DNA from: Campylorhamphus procurvoides
Lineage: Eukaryota; Chordata; Aves; Passeriformes; Dendrocolaptidae
Direction: 5' to 3'
DNA length: 64,000 nt
Assembly: GCA_013396655.1 (NCBI GenBank)
Contig: WBMV01004760.1
Span: 1,445,910 to 1,509,909 of the forward strand
Positions within the stretch are counted from its first letter, which is position 1; every line of letters starts with the position of its first letter. Below are positions 27,601 to 41,441 of the stretch, piece by piece. Below the pieces are notes generated by a model. It saw only the letters and a list, made by a program, of their open reading frames with translations, had not been told where the DNA came from and ran no database searches. A program made the position numbers and the translations under genes.

Positions 27601-30600
27601 GATGCAAGGTAAGTTTTAGAAGGTGCTACTAAAGAAGTGCCTTCAAAGCTCTTTCCATCTTGAACAGAAACTACAGAGATACCACTCTGAGCACTGTTGC
27701 ATTCTGTACCTTACAAAGGTTGCTTTCATTGAAGCTTCCCCAACACTATCTCTAATTATTAAAATGTTTTCCTCAGATGTCCAAGCTATTTCAGTTGCTG
27801 TAACAGCTTAGCTCAACTACTGCATCACACATCTTCAAAATATATAAATATGTATTTTCACAAAGAATAAATTCCGTTGGCAAATGATGAACACTGACAA
27901 ATGGGATAATCCAAATGAACAGCCTGTATTGTGCTTTGCCATTTCAAGTTACATTTCCCATATTCTGCAGCTATCCATCTTCAATGCCAGCAGCACAGTC
28001 ATGTTCCCCTGGGTTCTCCAGCGCCTGTTCAGTGAAAACTGCTTTCCGTCCCACAGTGTCTATCCTGTAAGAGCTCTGACTTCATGGCTCATGGGAATCC
28101 TGAAGGATAAAGGTTTTCTGAGCACTAGCAGTTTCCTCCTTACAACAGAATCCACTTTATAGTAGGCTCATAACTCTCACTTGAATAGGGGGGTTTGGGG
28201 TGATTTCCAGAAATTCCAACCCTGTGCACGAAATCAGTTTTCTTCCCATAACAGTCTACATTAAATAATCTCTAAATTTAGTCCCACTATGTTTGTTGAA
28301 AAGACTTAGAGCAGTAACTTGACCTATAGTATACACAATACTAGGTCCTGAGGACACCAAAATCACTGCCTATTTGATAACTGTCTGATATCTAAAAGTT
28401 TCTTTACAAAGAGGGCAAAACAACTCCCAGACAAACTTGGGGTGCTTCTCGCCCCCAACATCATCAGGTTTTTCAGTGGGGAAAGGTCAGAATGTACTCA
28501 GAAACATGAAAGAACAAGTTAGAAATGAAATGGCATCCACTAGAGACAGCTTTTCAGTAGAAGAACATTTTGTGAGAAGCTGGAGTTTAGTTATTAGGGA
28601 TAACAAACCCTTCTGTACACTCCAAAATATGAAAGAGCGTGTCAACTATCTATAATGAAAGCAAACCTTATGGCCAAGTACAAAAGACAGCAAACAAATA
28701 TGGCAAAACCTTGCTCTGCAAAAATAACTGATTTAAAAGCCTCTTTCCAATTTTGAACCATGTGAAATGAGCTGAAACCCCTTGCTCCTTTCCCAGAACA
28801 GATCCTACCAGACTGCTTTTAAGTTTAAGCCCTTTTGAAGACTCTGGCAGAGAATGGGAGAATGGCTGTGCTTTATGCTTTTCAAACACCTTCCCTCAAT
28901 TTTCAGAAAGTACTTTACAAACATTAATGTGCCCATATCCACAAGACAGATAAGGAAAAAAATTTAATACCCTGAAGTAAATAACTTGTACAAAATCCTT
29001 CCAGCTGAAGCTGGTATCCACTGCCTGCAGTCGCTGCCATAACACCAGCCAAGAGATTTTCTACTTTCTCTCTCAAGACAGAATCATGACATGAAGTAGC
29101 CAGGAAAATAACAAATAACAGAGGTGGGTGTAACACCAGACTTGAACCTGGTTTGTATCACCTTTCTTACTCTTCCAAATTAGAAAACCAAAACAAACCC
29201 CTCCCCGCCCTTCAAACATTACTTTTTTCTCACATATTGAAAAACTAACTGTAAACTCAGAGTTACTATTCCATTATGCAGTTATGCCAACACAATAAAA
29301 CATCATACCCTGTAACTGGAAGGCACACACAATCACAAGTATCAGAACTCATGAATTTAAATTATGTGAAAGACAGTTACTGTTACACAGTTCAACAGAA
29401 ATTTAACTGAAAATAGGGAAAACACAAGACCTGTTAAATTCAAAAATTTAATTTAAAACCAAAATATATAAAACTAAATTATACCTTCAGATTTAAACTT
29501 TGTTTAAAAAAACAACTTCTACATCTAAATAAAAACCTCAGAAAGAGTTAGTTTGAAAAGATTTAACTGTAAATAATTAAAAATATACATTTGAATTTTT
29601 TTAATGTAAAGCTCATTTTTTCTAGAAGATGTGCCCCTTCTGACTATCAACCATATTAAGGCATCAATTATCCTAACAGAATGCCCTTGTCATATTTTTA
29701 ATCAATGGGCATTATCAGGTGCACATAACCCTAACATTCTTTCCCAAGGTTGATAATGATGAGGCTAAATTCTTCCTGTGCAATATATGCAAGAGTCAAT
29801 AATTCCTTTCCTAGCAGTCTCATGAACTCAGTAAGCATTTCAGTTTCCAGAATCCAGCCTACATGACTATGATAAACTTAAGAGAATGGTGAACATGGGA
29901 CGACTTCCACTTGCTGGCCAGACCCCAGAGCATGTTGGTGAGTGTGAGGATGAGGGGGAAAACAGTGGGGAAGATACTCCTGCAATCTCCCAAAGTGTGT
30001 GATATTACAATTTACTTCGGTTACTATATAACAGGTGATCTAAACCAATACTTTAACTGGCATTGTCTCCTTTCTGTTGTTAATGACAATTACTGAATCC
30101 AGGCACTGCACTTTCAAGAAATAATGCTTGACATTAGGATAGTTTTCATTTTTATTCACTGGTTTTCAAGGTGAACAGCTAATAAGATACAATAAATTAA
30201 ATTATACACTTAAGATGAATGGTACTGAGTGTAAAGTATAGCAATTTAGGGCTGTAATCCCCCACAGGATGTATGGGTGAATGAACAAGATAAAAGAATC
30301 CTGCCAATGGTCCTTGGGACACACAGACACACATGGGACTAAGAAGTGACTTTTTCAACCTTGGGCTCACCCTTAGGAGCACAGTACAGACCATAACCAT
30401 GCACAGCACCTGCATTGCCCTGGACACTTCAGGACATTTATCTAGCACTTATCAGCTGCAGACCGTACCCATCCAGAGACAGCAACCCCATGCTACCACC
30501 CTCAACAGCACCGAAAGGACCTGCTCCACCATTAATTCTTTTTTTATGACTAGCTGAGCATGCTGTTTCAGTAATTCAAATCAAATAACATTTTGCTCAA

Positions 30601-33600
30601 GCAGATTCTGAACTTGACAGAACATTTAAAAGATGACGCAAAGAGAAGACACACGATTTTTACTCACTTTACTCCTTGGAGTCCATAAATGCTTTAAAAG
30701 GCTGTTTTCTCCATTTTCTTTCAGAATACCATCATTAGTGCTCTGCATCCTCTAAAATGCCATTTACACAAAATTACTCCTTGTGCTGTGTCCGGATTCT
30801 GATAGAAGCTAGAGCTTGTGTGAAATATCCCCTGTGATGTGACCCATCCTACAGCACAGCAATAACCCACGTTATGGCAGTTCTTGTGTTCAAAGAAAGC
30901 AGTGAAAGATTCCCACTTTCTGTAAGAGTTTCTATATATAAAGTCAAATGCAACAAAAACCATCAAATGCTGTGTTTGACTGTGAAAGGTTGGACAAAGT
31001 TGTACACAGAAAAAATATAGCACACCCATATTTAAAATCTGCAGAATGTTAAACATTCTTTTGATGTTCAGCAACAAAATCCATGAGTATAAACATCTGA
31101 TTTGTGTTCAGCTACTGCAGTATACACAGAACTAGAATTTTCTTTTAAAAATTTGCAAAGACATGACAGCACTTCCAAGCTATTTTGTTTACTCTTAAAG
31201 GTTAAACATAAATGGTGGGGAGGAATGGCAGGACCCTCATTTTCCCCTGTCCTTCAGCCTCCCAGTGATCAAGGCACAAAGCTGCTCTCTCCTGCTTTGT
31301 CATTCATCCACACTACCAATGCTTGGTTAATGGGACTGGATTGTTTCAGAAGTTAGGACGCTGCAGGAAAAAAATAAATATTTATTGTTTCATCTGGAAC
31401 TCAGTTGCCAGAAGGAGGAGAGTAGTTGAGACTTTGGAGGTTTATAAGTGAGCAGATCTTTATTAAAGATCTGTTCCTATACACACATGCATTTTTGCCA
31501 TCCGACGGTCACTGCCATGGCTTTTAGGGTCTGTACATGTTCCTCTCTGCATTTTATTCTCTAGTTTCTTCCATCTAAGCCCCCTTTTCTATATATTTCT
31601 TTTTTATATCCCTCTACACAAGTCTGTCACAACTTGCCACTTCATGTCCTTTGTTTGCTTTCTTTTCAGCTTCATTATAAAATACCAGTTCTTAAATCAG
31701 CAACATGAATTTGCCCTCATTGGACCGTAGATTAGCATGAGTCCAGTGTTTCTCTCTGTATGACAGGGGCCTCTTCCTCTCCTTTTCCCTAAGTTAACCT
31801 GACCATAAAACTGTGTCTCTAATTTTCCAATGGAATACTAAATGCCTGCTTATCATCTAACCCCTGTCCCCAACAGGAATGCCAAACTGGCCTGATGGAG
31901 TTGGCAATTTGCAGGTAAGCCTTACCTCTCAGGTATGAGTGTCTTGAAGTGAAGGAGATGCTGTTGAGGTTTCCCCCTCCAAGCAGCTTAAGTATTTTGC
32001 CTTCTCAGTCCCCATTCCCATCCAGTTCCCACTACTGCAAAATGCCAAATTACTTACAGGGATACTTTTCACTGGGGGAATACAAATGAAAATTACTCAA
32101 ATGTTTTAAGTTACTGACTTACAGAGAGAATGATTTCTAAAAAGAGCATAGGGTACATGTTTTCTGGGTGTTCAGTACAGAAGGAAATCAGAAAAAACAA
32201 AACCTCAAAATGCCAATGGAGACAAGTAAAGAGGTATAGGCCAAAGCAAAGATAAACCTGGTAGTTATGCCAAAATTAGAATATTAATTCCTAATCTGGA
32301 ATAAAGTCTTGTTTTCTACATGTGCCAACTACCAACAGTATGTGTTTCAGACACCACTGGCTACAGAGCAGATATTACAGAACTCATCTCCATCATTGAA
32401 ATGAAAATACTGCACTCCAAGTTCAAAATCAATAATTTCCTTTGGAATAATATAGAAAGTTTAAAATTAGATGTTCTAGTCAAAGTACTTGTTGATGGAA
32501 GCTACCTGGAGCAGACTGATGAAGGCAATGTTTGGTTGCTTTTGGTTGAAAGGCAAATTCTGCCAGTTCCATTGCTCTCCCTCACAGTCCACTTTACAGC
32601 TCAACATCCCACTTTAAGGAAGAGAGCCAACCAATTTGAGCACTGAGTTTTAGTGTTCAGTTGATGTGAAAGAAATGCAGCATTCGGGTGTTTTTATTTG
32701 CTTACCTTCCATATTAAGCTGATCTGATCTATTCCATGTATTAAGTCAGAACAACGTCAAGGCAAACATTTCAAGAACTTCACGTCATGAATTTCCCCAG
32801 ATCTGAGGAGTGAGAAGCTACACAAGCCTAAAGAAGATGCCCAATTAGCATTCCCCTAAGGATGATCTTGTTCCATTTTGCAACTGTGATGTATTTGAGC
32901 TATTTCTATCAAGCAACTCATTCAGTAGCGTATACATTACTAGCAGATACTTGTTTTCCTTCTCGTTTCATTACTGTTTTTTAGTGAGATTACTGGTAGC
33001 AGCACACTGTGATCCTGCTGAGGACACCCACATGCTTGCTGTTCTATGAAGCTGCTTCTGTAAAAGACTAAAAATTCAGCTCAGGAAATAAATGTTAACA
33101 AGTTGTCATTCTTAATTCTTGCCTTCAAGGGAATTTTAGAACATGGACTTGACAGCTCTCTAGTTATGCTGCATTGAGATACCTTTATGTAATAGCATTT
33201 ATTACTATTAGCACCTTTAACCAAAAAGGACAAAATAAGCATAATTTCTCTTTCCTGGGATATTGAAAGCAAATCTCCTTATGCTCGTACTTCTTCCAAA
33301 TATGCTGAAATAGCTCTGTAAAAAGAGGCCAATAAGAAGATTTGTGTATGTATTTTTATCACTGCATAATAAGTTTCACTGTACAAAGCCATTTTTAGTG
33401 AAGGAGTTGGTATAGAATAACTAGAGATTTTAAAAGTCACTCTCTGGCTGATTCCACACCTCATGTAGGAATGTCTGGAGAAAGATCAAAAACTTTTTAC
33501 ACTATATCTGCTCATGGTACCATCACAGAATGGGATGAGCTCCCCATCTGAGCTGGTGGAACTGCAACGGTGTGATTTGCTAAGGGCTGGGATCTACAAG

Positions 33601-34598
33601 TAAAACTAATGAACATAATGAAACTACACATATTCCCTGCTATTCACTGTATAAGTGATGGAAGTAATTACTTTCAATTTCTGGTCACTGCTAGCACAAC
33701 ATACAGGTCCTTGAAGATTGCAGACTCATTCTTATGCTGCATCAGCCTCACAGAGAAATGTGGGCACATTATCATTTGAAGAGGCCTAACAATGGTTGGG
33801 GGATACATTCAACTGCTACTTGTATATCTAATGGGCACATTGTACAGCATCAATAGATGAAATTGTTCACATGCTTTTCCGTGAATACAAATATACTACT
33901 AGCAAGAATGTCAAACAAATTAGAGCTGAAATAACACTCGATGCACAGAAAAATGAATAGGAAGGACATGAACCACTCACAGAATGAAATGGACAAAGTA
34001 ATAGAAATTGTAAATGTAAATCTGCATAGCGAGCAGTATAGTTAAAGCCTCTAAAATTACTGGCAGCTGGGAGCACTACAGCATAAGTTTGCTTAGTTCC
34101 CCAACAGTAGCAAAAAAGCACTACACTGCTGTTCATGAACTCTCTAGGAGACTCAGAACCAGCACCAGTGGCATCTGGAGGGACAATGCAGAGCCCTCTT
34201 CAGCTGAAGGGGTGTCTTGGTTTGATACAGGATTGGAGATTACTGTAGAATTCTTTGATGCTTTCAAAAGGGCCCAGCAATTCCTGAAAGGAAAGCAACT
34301 AATAAACACAACAGCGATGATCAAAGACATTGTTAGCTTTGTGGCTGATGTAGCTTTATGTGAGAGGCTATGACAACTCTGAGTGGTTTACAGCAGAATT
34401 ATCTGCAGCAGCAAATTAAGATCAGATATGAATGAAGTCTTCGAGGAAAGAGAGATTACAGAGCCAGAATCACACTAAGGGATACATCAGCACATGTACC
34501 AACCAAAACTCATAGAAAGACTAACATTTCCTCATTACTTTCCCTTTTCAAGTGACAGTGGCCTATAATCCTATAACAACAATTCTTGGTCCTAAAAG

Positions 34599-34610
34599 AA
34601 AAAAAAAAAA
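34599..34610. repeat. Poly-A run (12 A)
   Basis: A mononucleotide run in unique intronic sequence. No retrocopy was recognised immediately upstream. Confidence 0.95.
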
Positions 34611-37070
34611 GGTAGATCTTCATCTATTGCCTCTCACCATCCTGTGTTTACTGCTAATAGCCATCTTGGAAAACAGTTCTTTCAGATAAATAAATACAAG
34701 GAACTACATGAACAGAGATTATTCTGATTCTTCATGTCATGCACCAAGATACTGCATAATTGATTTTTTTTTCCTTACAATAGTTTTAGCCCACAGTTCA
34801 AAGCAGAAAGGAACAAAAAAATAAGTTTTGAGTTGGTTTTTTTTTTTTCAAAGATTCCTCCAAACTTCTCACAAAAAAGAAGGAGATTTGCTTCACACAT
34901 CTCTCATTAAAAGCATTGTGGACAGGGAAGTAAGACAGCACAAAATAACTGTTGTTCCATTTGAGGACGTAACACTGATAGTGCTCCCCTGCTTAATCAG
35001 GAAGTACCACAGTTGTTCTGGAAGCTGTATAAACACGATGGCAAATGCTGGGTTTATTTCAGACTGAAATTTCTTGCTGTAGGCACAGCTGGACCTGAAC
35101 TGCTCTCTCTGTACCTGAGCCCTGAACCTCTGTAAGGCTTCGTCACTGAATTCTTGTATTGAATTAATCTATGAAAACAAGAAGAATTCAGTCCACCATA
35201 CAGACAGTTTTCAGAAGGAAGACATTTTTCTTCGTATCTCTCATATTTAGTACAAGTGTTGAAAGTCTGAATCTTCAGTTATAAAATATAACAATCAAGC
35301 AGGACATAAAACTAGCAGAGAATATAATTCAGGGGAAACTAAGGCAGGAAAATTTGCTGAGTTTGGATTTAAGTAACAGAAAAAAAATCTAGAAGCATCA
35401 GGTCATGAACAGAAGGCAGCTTCCCTCTATTAGTAGTCTCCCTTTTTGAGGATAAAGGCAATGGATAGCAAGAAAAGCCATTACAAACATTTTTATAAAT
35501 CAGAACACGTGTGCATGTCCAAGAATCACTTACAGGTGCTTTTCCAGGTAAGACTTCTGAGATACAATCACTGCACTTGACAGGGGATGTCTAGTAATAG
35601 TAACAGTAGCAGCTGTCTTGCACAAACTAGTGATTTTGTGAGATTTTCTCCCAGAACCGGTTAAACCAATGATTAAATAAGTAATTTTAAAAATGCATTT
35701 GGATTAAAAAACTCTAATAGCAAGCTTCCTGAGGGTTTAGGGATCCAGGCATTAGATTCAGGTGCAGGTGAATTTGATTCAGGTTTTATGAAATATACTC
35801 ACAAGCCAAAAGTTCGTGGTCCAGTATCAAAAAAAGAAAAGATTTCCAAATCATATACAATGATTATATTACATGCTAAAAATGCACCCTGGATTCTAAC
35901 CTGGAAAATGAAAGGCCAAGCTGTAAAAGTAAATACTATTCACAAAGCCTGATCCAAATGGAAACTTTGTCTTTCAAACAAGCTTATCCACTTCATCCCT
36001 TTCATAATTTCCTATTCAGATTATAAGATGATGCACAAGCATTGGCAACATAGTTATTCAGTCTTTAGTATGCAAAATAATAGCTGACCCCTCCACCTGA
36101 AGGGCAACAAATCTAACCCTGTACAAATCTTAAAAACACATCAGGAAGGACTCGCCACTCTACCTTCTTAGGGTCTTACTCATGCTGCCATCCTGTGACA
36201 AAAAACAGTAAATGCAAGAAAAAAGTTGCACAGAAAAATTCCAGACCATTACCAAAACACTTCTGAAATTCCTTTCCATTTTTTAAGCTTAGAAGGAAGT
36301 CTTGCATTAAACATAAAACTTAAAAATACAATGCTTTAAAGGGCTGTGTAATTGGTTTACCATTTCCACAGCAATTAGCCGTGGACACTTCTCCTAATCT
36401 CTATTACAGAAATTGTCACAAAAAGGAAGAAAAACTACTAAATAGGTCAAGCTAATAAAAGCTTATTATGGATCCAGCAGGATTTTTTTTCTCTTTCTGT
36501 TCTAACAGTGTAACAGGTAAAATTTCCTTGAGACACCTTGCCTTTTGTCAGTGTCAGGAGCTTAACACGCTTCTCCTGATGAAATAAAGTACCCATGACA
36601 CTTGACGTGAGGTGGAGCTGGGCTGGAAGGGAAACCCACTCGTTAGACTGAGCACTCTGAAGAGACACACACAAACAGTGACTACAAAAGTCAAAGCTTA
36701 ACTGAATATTCTTAAGGTGTTTTAATTATTCCTAGCAGTAATAAATTCTAGAAAGATAAGAGAGTTTCATGAAATTTGGGTTGTTTTTTCCTTTGTTGAC
36801 CAGGTTTATTGTGTGAAACATGACTTGGTAGTGACACAGGTTGCCTTCAAGTGTCAGCACATCAATAGCACTATTAAAACAGAAGGAATAGGACAAGTGG
36901 TGTGAGAGACAAACTGTGTGTCCAGTTTTGTCCGTACCCTACAGTGTCACCAGCATCTTTAGTGACTGAAAGGAGTTCTGGACGTAGAGGGGAGAAAAAA
37001 AAAATCAGGTAACAATTTTTCATGAGACATCAGGACAACCTTAATGACAAGCACCCACCTTGTCTTACAG

Positions 37071-37435
37071 AGGTGAGGATACCAGAAACCACTGAGCATG
37101 TTCTCTTGAGAGGTGATGAGCCCTCAGACCAGATCTCTAGACAGGCAATCTGCAAATGCAGCTGGAGACTCCTTTGGGAGCACAGAGGTTGGCACCAGCC
37201 TGAGGACACCTGGCAGCCTCACACGCAGCCCAGTTCAGCAGCTGAATGTGCTGGCCAGACTTAGCCAGGCAGGCTGCAGGGACTCTGCTGCCCAGAGCAG
37301 CCCCAGGATGGAGAAGGAACAGCCCCAGAGCCTATCAAAGGCTCTATGGGCACTGTCATGGAGCCTATACCTTCCCTGGGAAGAAAGACTGGCAGTCAGC
37401 CTAGTGGAGCCAAAGCAAACAGAAAGAGTCTGAAG
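37071..37435 (+). other. Exon-like GC-richer block upstream of the candidate ORF
   Basis: This 365 bp stretch is distinctly richer in G+C than its surroundings. It is preceded by CACCTTGTCTTACAG (acceptor-like) and followed by TGAAG|GTATT (donor-like) on the plus strand. No open frame spans it entirely, and the 106-codon frame inside (37113-37433) has no family resemblance, so if transcribed it is more likely untranslated or lncRNA sequence. It could equally be an unrecognised old repeat. It lies 174 bp upstream of the candidate membrane-protein ORF. Confidence 0.2.
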
Positions 37436-37608
37436 GTATTTTCACTTGTAGTGAAGATAGAAATTGTGCAATTCCATAGGCACTAGCCAGGACTGGGGAA
37501 ACAAAAAAAAATTCAAAAAAGCAGAGATGATAGATGCAAGATACTTAAGCAAGAAATGCTGATGGGTTTATTTTTGAGACAAGACTAGCTAAAAAGTCTG
37601 GCTTGCTC

Positions 37609-37839
37609 ATGGCACTGGTTAAAGAGAACCTCTTCTTGCCTGACAATTTGCATCCTCTCACAAGGAGAAGGCGAGCAAGTTATCTTGAGCAATCAAAACA
37701 GATTAATAAAATGTTAGAAAATGAAGTATTGATCAGTTTGCTCAAAACGATATTTTGCCTATTTGCAATTGCTGTAATTTGCATGTTTGTAACTATCTAT
37801 TGCCTATTATTCCACTCAGGTGAGAAAGGCTCACTATAG
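37609..37839 (+). CDS. Candidate small single-pass membrane protein (nested, antisense to CACNA2D3)
   Basis: I do not recognise this protein. Reading from ATG 37609-37611 gives 76 residues if unspliced. Residues 1-18 are mixed. Residues 19-24 (RRRRAS) form a basic cluster that includes an R-R-x-S kinase-type motif. Residues 25-47 are polar and possibly helical. Residues 48-68 (IFCLFAIAVICMFVTIYCLL plus F) form a clear 21-residue transmembrane segment. At codon 70 the frame meets CACTCAG|GTGAG, a good splice donor at 37819/37820, so it may continue in a downstream exon not identified here. The frame is open back to a TAA at about 37548-37550. The start context has G at +4 but C at -3, which is mediocre. 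ORFs of this length occur by chance in 64 kb, so only the combination of membrane segment and donor makes it worth listing. Confidence 0.25.
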   Translation: MALVKENLFLPDNLHPLTRRRRASYLEQSKQINKMLENEVLISLLKTIFCLFAIAVICMFVTIYCLLFHSGEKGSL

Positions 37840-37915
37840 AAACACATAAGACGGTGGAATGTGAATACAGGAACTTTTCAGGCAGCTCACCCAGAAAGCA
37901 GCAGGGCTGAAGTTC

Positions 37916-37937
37916 GGGGTGGGGAGGGAGAGGAGGG
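37916..37937 (+). other. Potential G-quadruplex
   Basis: Tracts GGGG, GGGG, GGG and GGG are separated by loops T, A and AGAGGA. It lies about 80 bp beyond the candidate small membrane-protein ORF. Confidence 0.6.
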
Positions 37938-39208
37938 AGCAGTTTGTCATTAATTTGATTCCAGGTATGAAGGCTTAAACTTCAGAATGTCCAGGTAAGG
38001 ATCTGCTCGTATACAAAGTGTGGTCTGCATTGAGAGCTGTACACCAATGATTCCTTAAGGCTGAGACTGTCCATCAGTGCAGCTACAATTCCCAGTGTGA
38101 CTTTATACCCTCTGGCACTTGCACAGTTTATCTTTTAGCATCAGCCAATTAACTGAAAGCCAGCTGTTTACAAGGGGAATACATTTTCCTTTGGAGACAG
38201 GAAAAAAGAGGGACTGAACCATACCTAGACAGACACCTACTGTTGGAGAAAATTCTCCACACTCCCCACAAGATTCTAAAATTTAAAACTCAAATTCCTA
38301 ATAAAAATAAATAATTAGAGAGGAAAAAGTAAAGAGGTATATTTCATACAAAATACAATACTGTTTTTATTCAGATACCTGTATATAGGTAGATGTTGAA
38401 AAGTATCATTGAGTGGCTGGGCTAGCCAAAGAAAGATGTGATTTTTGGTTTTAGCAGCAAAATATCCTTAAATTTCTTCCACCCCATATTAGCACAGTAT
38501 TTCGTATTGATTCAGTTTTCCTGAAATTTACATTTACCTGGTTTCCACCTACCCAGAACAAAAATATTTGAAAGGTAAAAATATTTTTATATTTTTGTTT
38601 ATTTCACCTATTGCTTTTGTGGTTATTTCTCTCCAGAATATTTTGGTATTGAAAAGAGACTTTAGAAGAGGCATGAACAGTCCAGCCACCAACTGATGAT
38701 TATGACACACAGGGTTCCCCTTACAGAGTTGTAATGTGATGTGAAAGTGAGAATAAGGGAGAAATTAATTTTAAAAATATATACACATATAAAAAAAAGG
38801 TGATACTGCTACTTTTATTTCAGAGTAGGCACAAAATTAACAGGGATCACAAAATGACCTACAACTAGATCAACTTCAAGAGCTAAGGACTCTCAGTCAA
38901 GAACAGGGTGTCCCAAGATTTCTCCTTGTCTGAAATAAATCCAAGTCACCCAACACATTATACCTTTCAACTACTCTGGCAATTCCACAAGACAGACTTT
39001 TCCACAAGGTTTGCCTTCAAACTTGTACAGAAATGTGAGATAATAGCACAGCCTAAAGCTTACTGTGCTGCCACTCCCAGTTCCAGAACAGGGAAGGTGA
39101 AGGAATGAGAAATGAGGACCTGAGCAATGCTCTGATCCACAGAAACACATTTGTCTAAGTGTCTGACACACAATAGGCAGCACACATCAAAAAATGTGGC
39201 ATAAGTCA

Positions 39209-39233
39209 TTAATAATCAGATTTTGATTATTAA
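39209..39233. repeat. Perfect 10 bp AT-rich inverted repeat
   Basis: Arms TTAATAATCA and TGATTATTAA are separated by GATTT. The TAAT/ATTA cores resemble paired homeodomain sites, but in AT-rich intron such repeats also arise by chance. Confidence 0.65.
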
Positions 39234-41426
39234 ACCTGTAATCTTAATTTTATTAAAGTTTTAATCAAAAATTGCGTCCCTTTGAGTATGTGCTTTCCAT
39301 TCTGTTTCAAAAGTATTAGTGGCACAAGGACTCCTCAGAAGCCACCTCAGCTGGCTCGGAGCAAGACCCAGCCACCCATGGTGTGTGTGCCTCTACACGA
39401 GCCTGCAATGCCAGCCCACAAACTCCTTCCTTTCCAGGGTTATCTCTCTGAGATCAGTTACACACCAAACCTTAACAATAACACAATTCCAGACGTCAAG
39501 TTTTCTTAACCATTTTCTATTGTAGTTTGAATTTGTTTATATTGAACCAAAAAAAGTGAGGCTTTTTTATACCTATACCACACAAAACCATACTACTGAG
39601 GTGTAGACTAAGAGGGAGTCCTCTTGCCCACATTACATTTATTTTTAGCATTTAGATTTTTTAGTCGTCTATTCCTGGGCAAGACACAGCAACAGCTCTA
39701 GGCTATGCAGTTCCCTAGACAGTAGCCAAGTACTATTAGAACACCACTCCTACATGGCACTTTATATGCAGGGTTTAGGTCCTTAATTGCTACTTTGTCT
39801 GACAGCTTATAAAACTTTTGGGGGAAAAAACCAAACAACAAAACTAACTAAAGCTAAGATCTTTCACAGTATGCTCTGGGGAAATAAGCTGTCCCAGGGG
39901 TTTTTCTTTACTTCTTAACTTTCATGATTTAGTATGGTTCATTTTAATGGTTGATGTATAAGTGGCTTATATGTGAGGTGCAGCAGCTCAGCAGAGAATA
40001 CAGAATCACACGGACTGGAAGGGAACCAGAGAGCAGAATGACAGCAAGAAAAGGTCAGATGACACTGTACTGGCAATGCCACCTCCCCAAGCCACTGCAG
40101 GTCACATCTCACCTCAAGACACTTCTCTGAGCAGCTGAGCTTAGACAAGTGGAATACAATGGACTATCTTCACCTCAGCTCAACAAGTATCGAATTCTAG
40201 GGTTTTTTTCAAATGATAAGCCATATTAATGTTGGATATTTAAGCCTGGCTTGACACATTTTAAGTTAATATGGCCATTCAAGCAAATAAAGCTAAATAA
40301 GTTTAAAACAATAGATATTGAAATAAATTAGATTTGCTTCCCAAATGGAACACTTTGAATGAGCTAACAGATAGTTCTAAACACTGGATACAATATTTTA
40401 CTTTTAAGAGGAAATAAAAATACTTATATGCAGCTGATTAAAAACTTTTCTGACTACCTGAAATGTTTCTTGCTTTATGATTTTTTTTTCTTGGTATCAT
40501 TGCTAGTTTTGCTGGAAAAATCTTTCAAAATTTCAGTATCAAGCAATAAAAGCAAGAAGAAAATTTTTCCAGATGCACGGAAAATGAATTTCAAACAGCT
40601 TCACTCAAGAACATTTTTTGTTTGGTTTGTTCATTTTCAAGTAGACAACAAACATCTTCATAGTAGTGAAGTTGCAAAGGACATTTTTTTATCTTCAGAG
40701 GATTTTTTTCTTTGAAAGGTCAAAGCAGCATCCAGAAGATATCTTAATAAAAAAAAAAAAAATTCCTGCTCTAAGAATATCAGACTTGGTTTTTTAGTAC
40801 AATGAGCAATGATACCCACTTTCACCTACTGCCTTTTTCTTTTACCTCTGTTTCATAACGGACTACTGGTAGCACTTATGTAGCACAACACAGCAAATCT
40901 CTCTTCCCAGTTTCTCCACATTCCAGAAAACCAGAGTTGGGCAGGTTTTTTTCATGCCTGAACAACCACCACCTGCAATTCACCATCTTGCTGCAGTATT
41001 TGGGTATTTTTATCCCTGCACAGGTAGAGCAATCCTTGAATGTTAATGAATCCACAGGAGGGGAGGGATCTATACTGGGGTTTTTTTCCTATCAGCCTTT
41101 TTCATGTTCTCTGATAACATGGTTATCCAGGCTACAAAAATTAATAAAAAAGTTTTTCCTCTAATCCTTATCCAAACTTGGAAGCATATCATAGTTCTAC
41201 TATGTGATTTCTAAGGACAGAGAAAAGAAAGTACAGGCAACATGGTAGGCAATGCTCATCAGTGATAAATTTCACCATCTCAGACAATAAGGTGTATTAA
41301 AATGGCTCTATAACTTTTTAAATTTTCTTTTATCTAACATTTTAATGCTTTGAACAGTTACATAATAGAGACAAATTAGTACGAGATTTTGGATAGCTTT
41401 TTTTTAAAAAAAGATAGCATAAGGTC

Positions 41427-41441
41427 ATATATATATATATA
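41427..41441. repeat. (AT)n microsatellite
   Basis: Seven AT units plus one base, followed by ACACA. Likely length-polymorphic. Confidence 0.9.

Larger units (their letters stand above)
20221..37070. other. Long intronic stretch with no gene seen
   Basis: AT-rich unique sequence with poly-A runs and one 11 bp tandem duplication. Open frames at plus 32320-32646 and plus 34089-34373 read as protein-like but match no family I know and have no supporting splice context. No CR1 copy was recognised. Confidence 0.55.

Noticed and set aside
32320..32646. 108-codon plus-strand frame
   Set aside because: No recognisable motif, no splice context, ordinary composition.
34089..34373. 94-codon plus-strand frame with a protein-like C-terminal half
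   Set aside because: It has no ATG at its beginning, no family match and no clear splice sites. Without conservation data it cannot be separated from chance.
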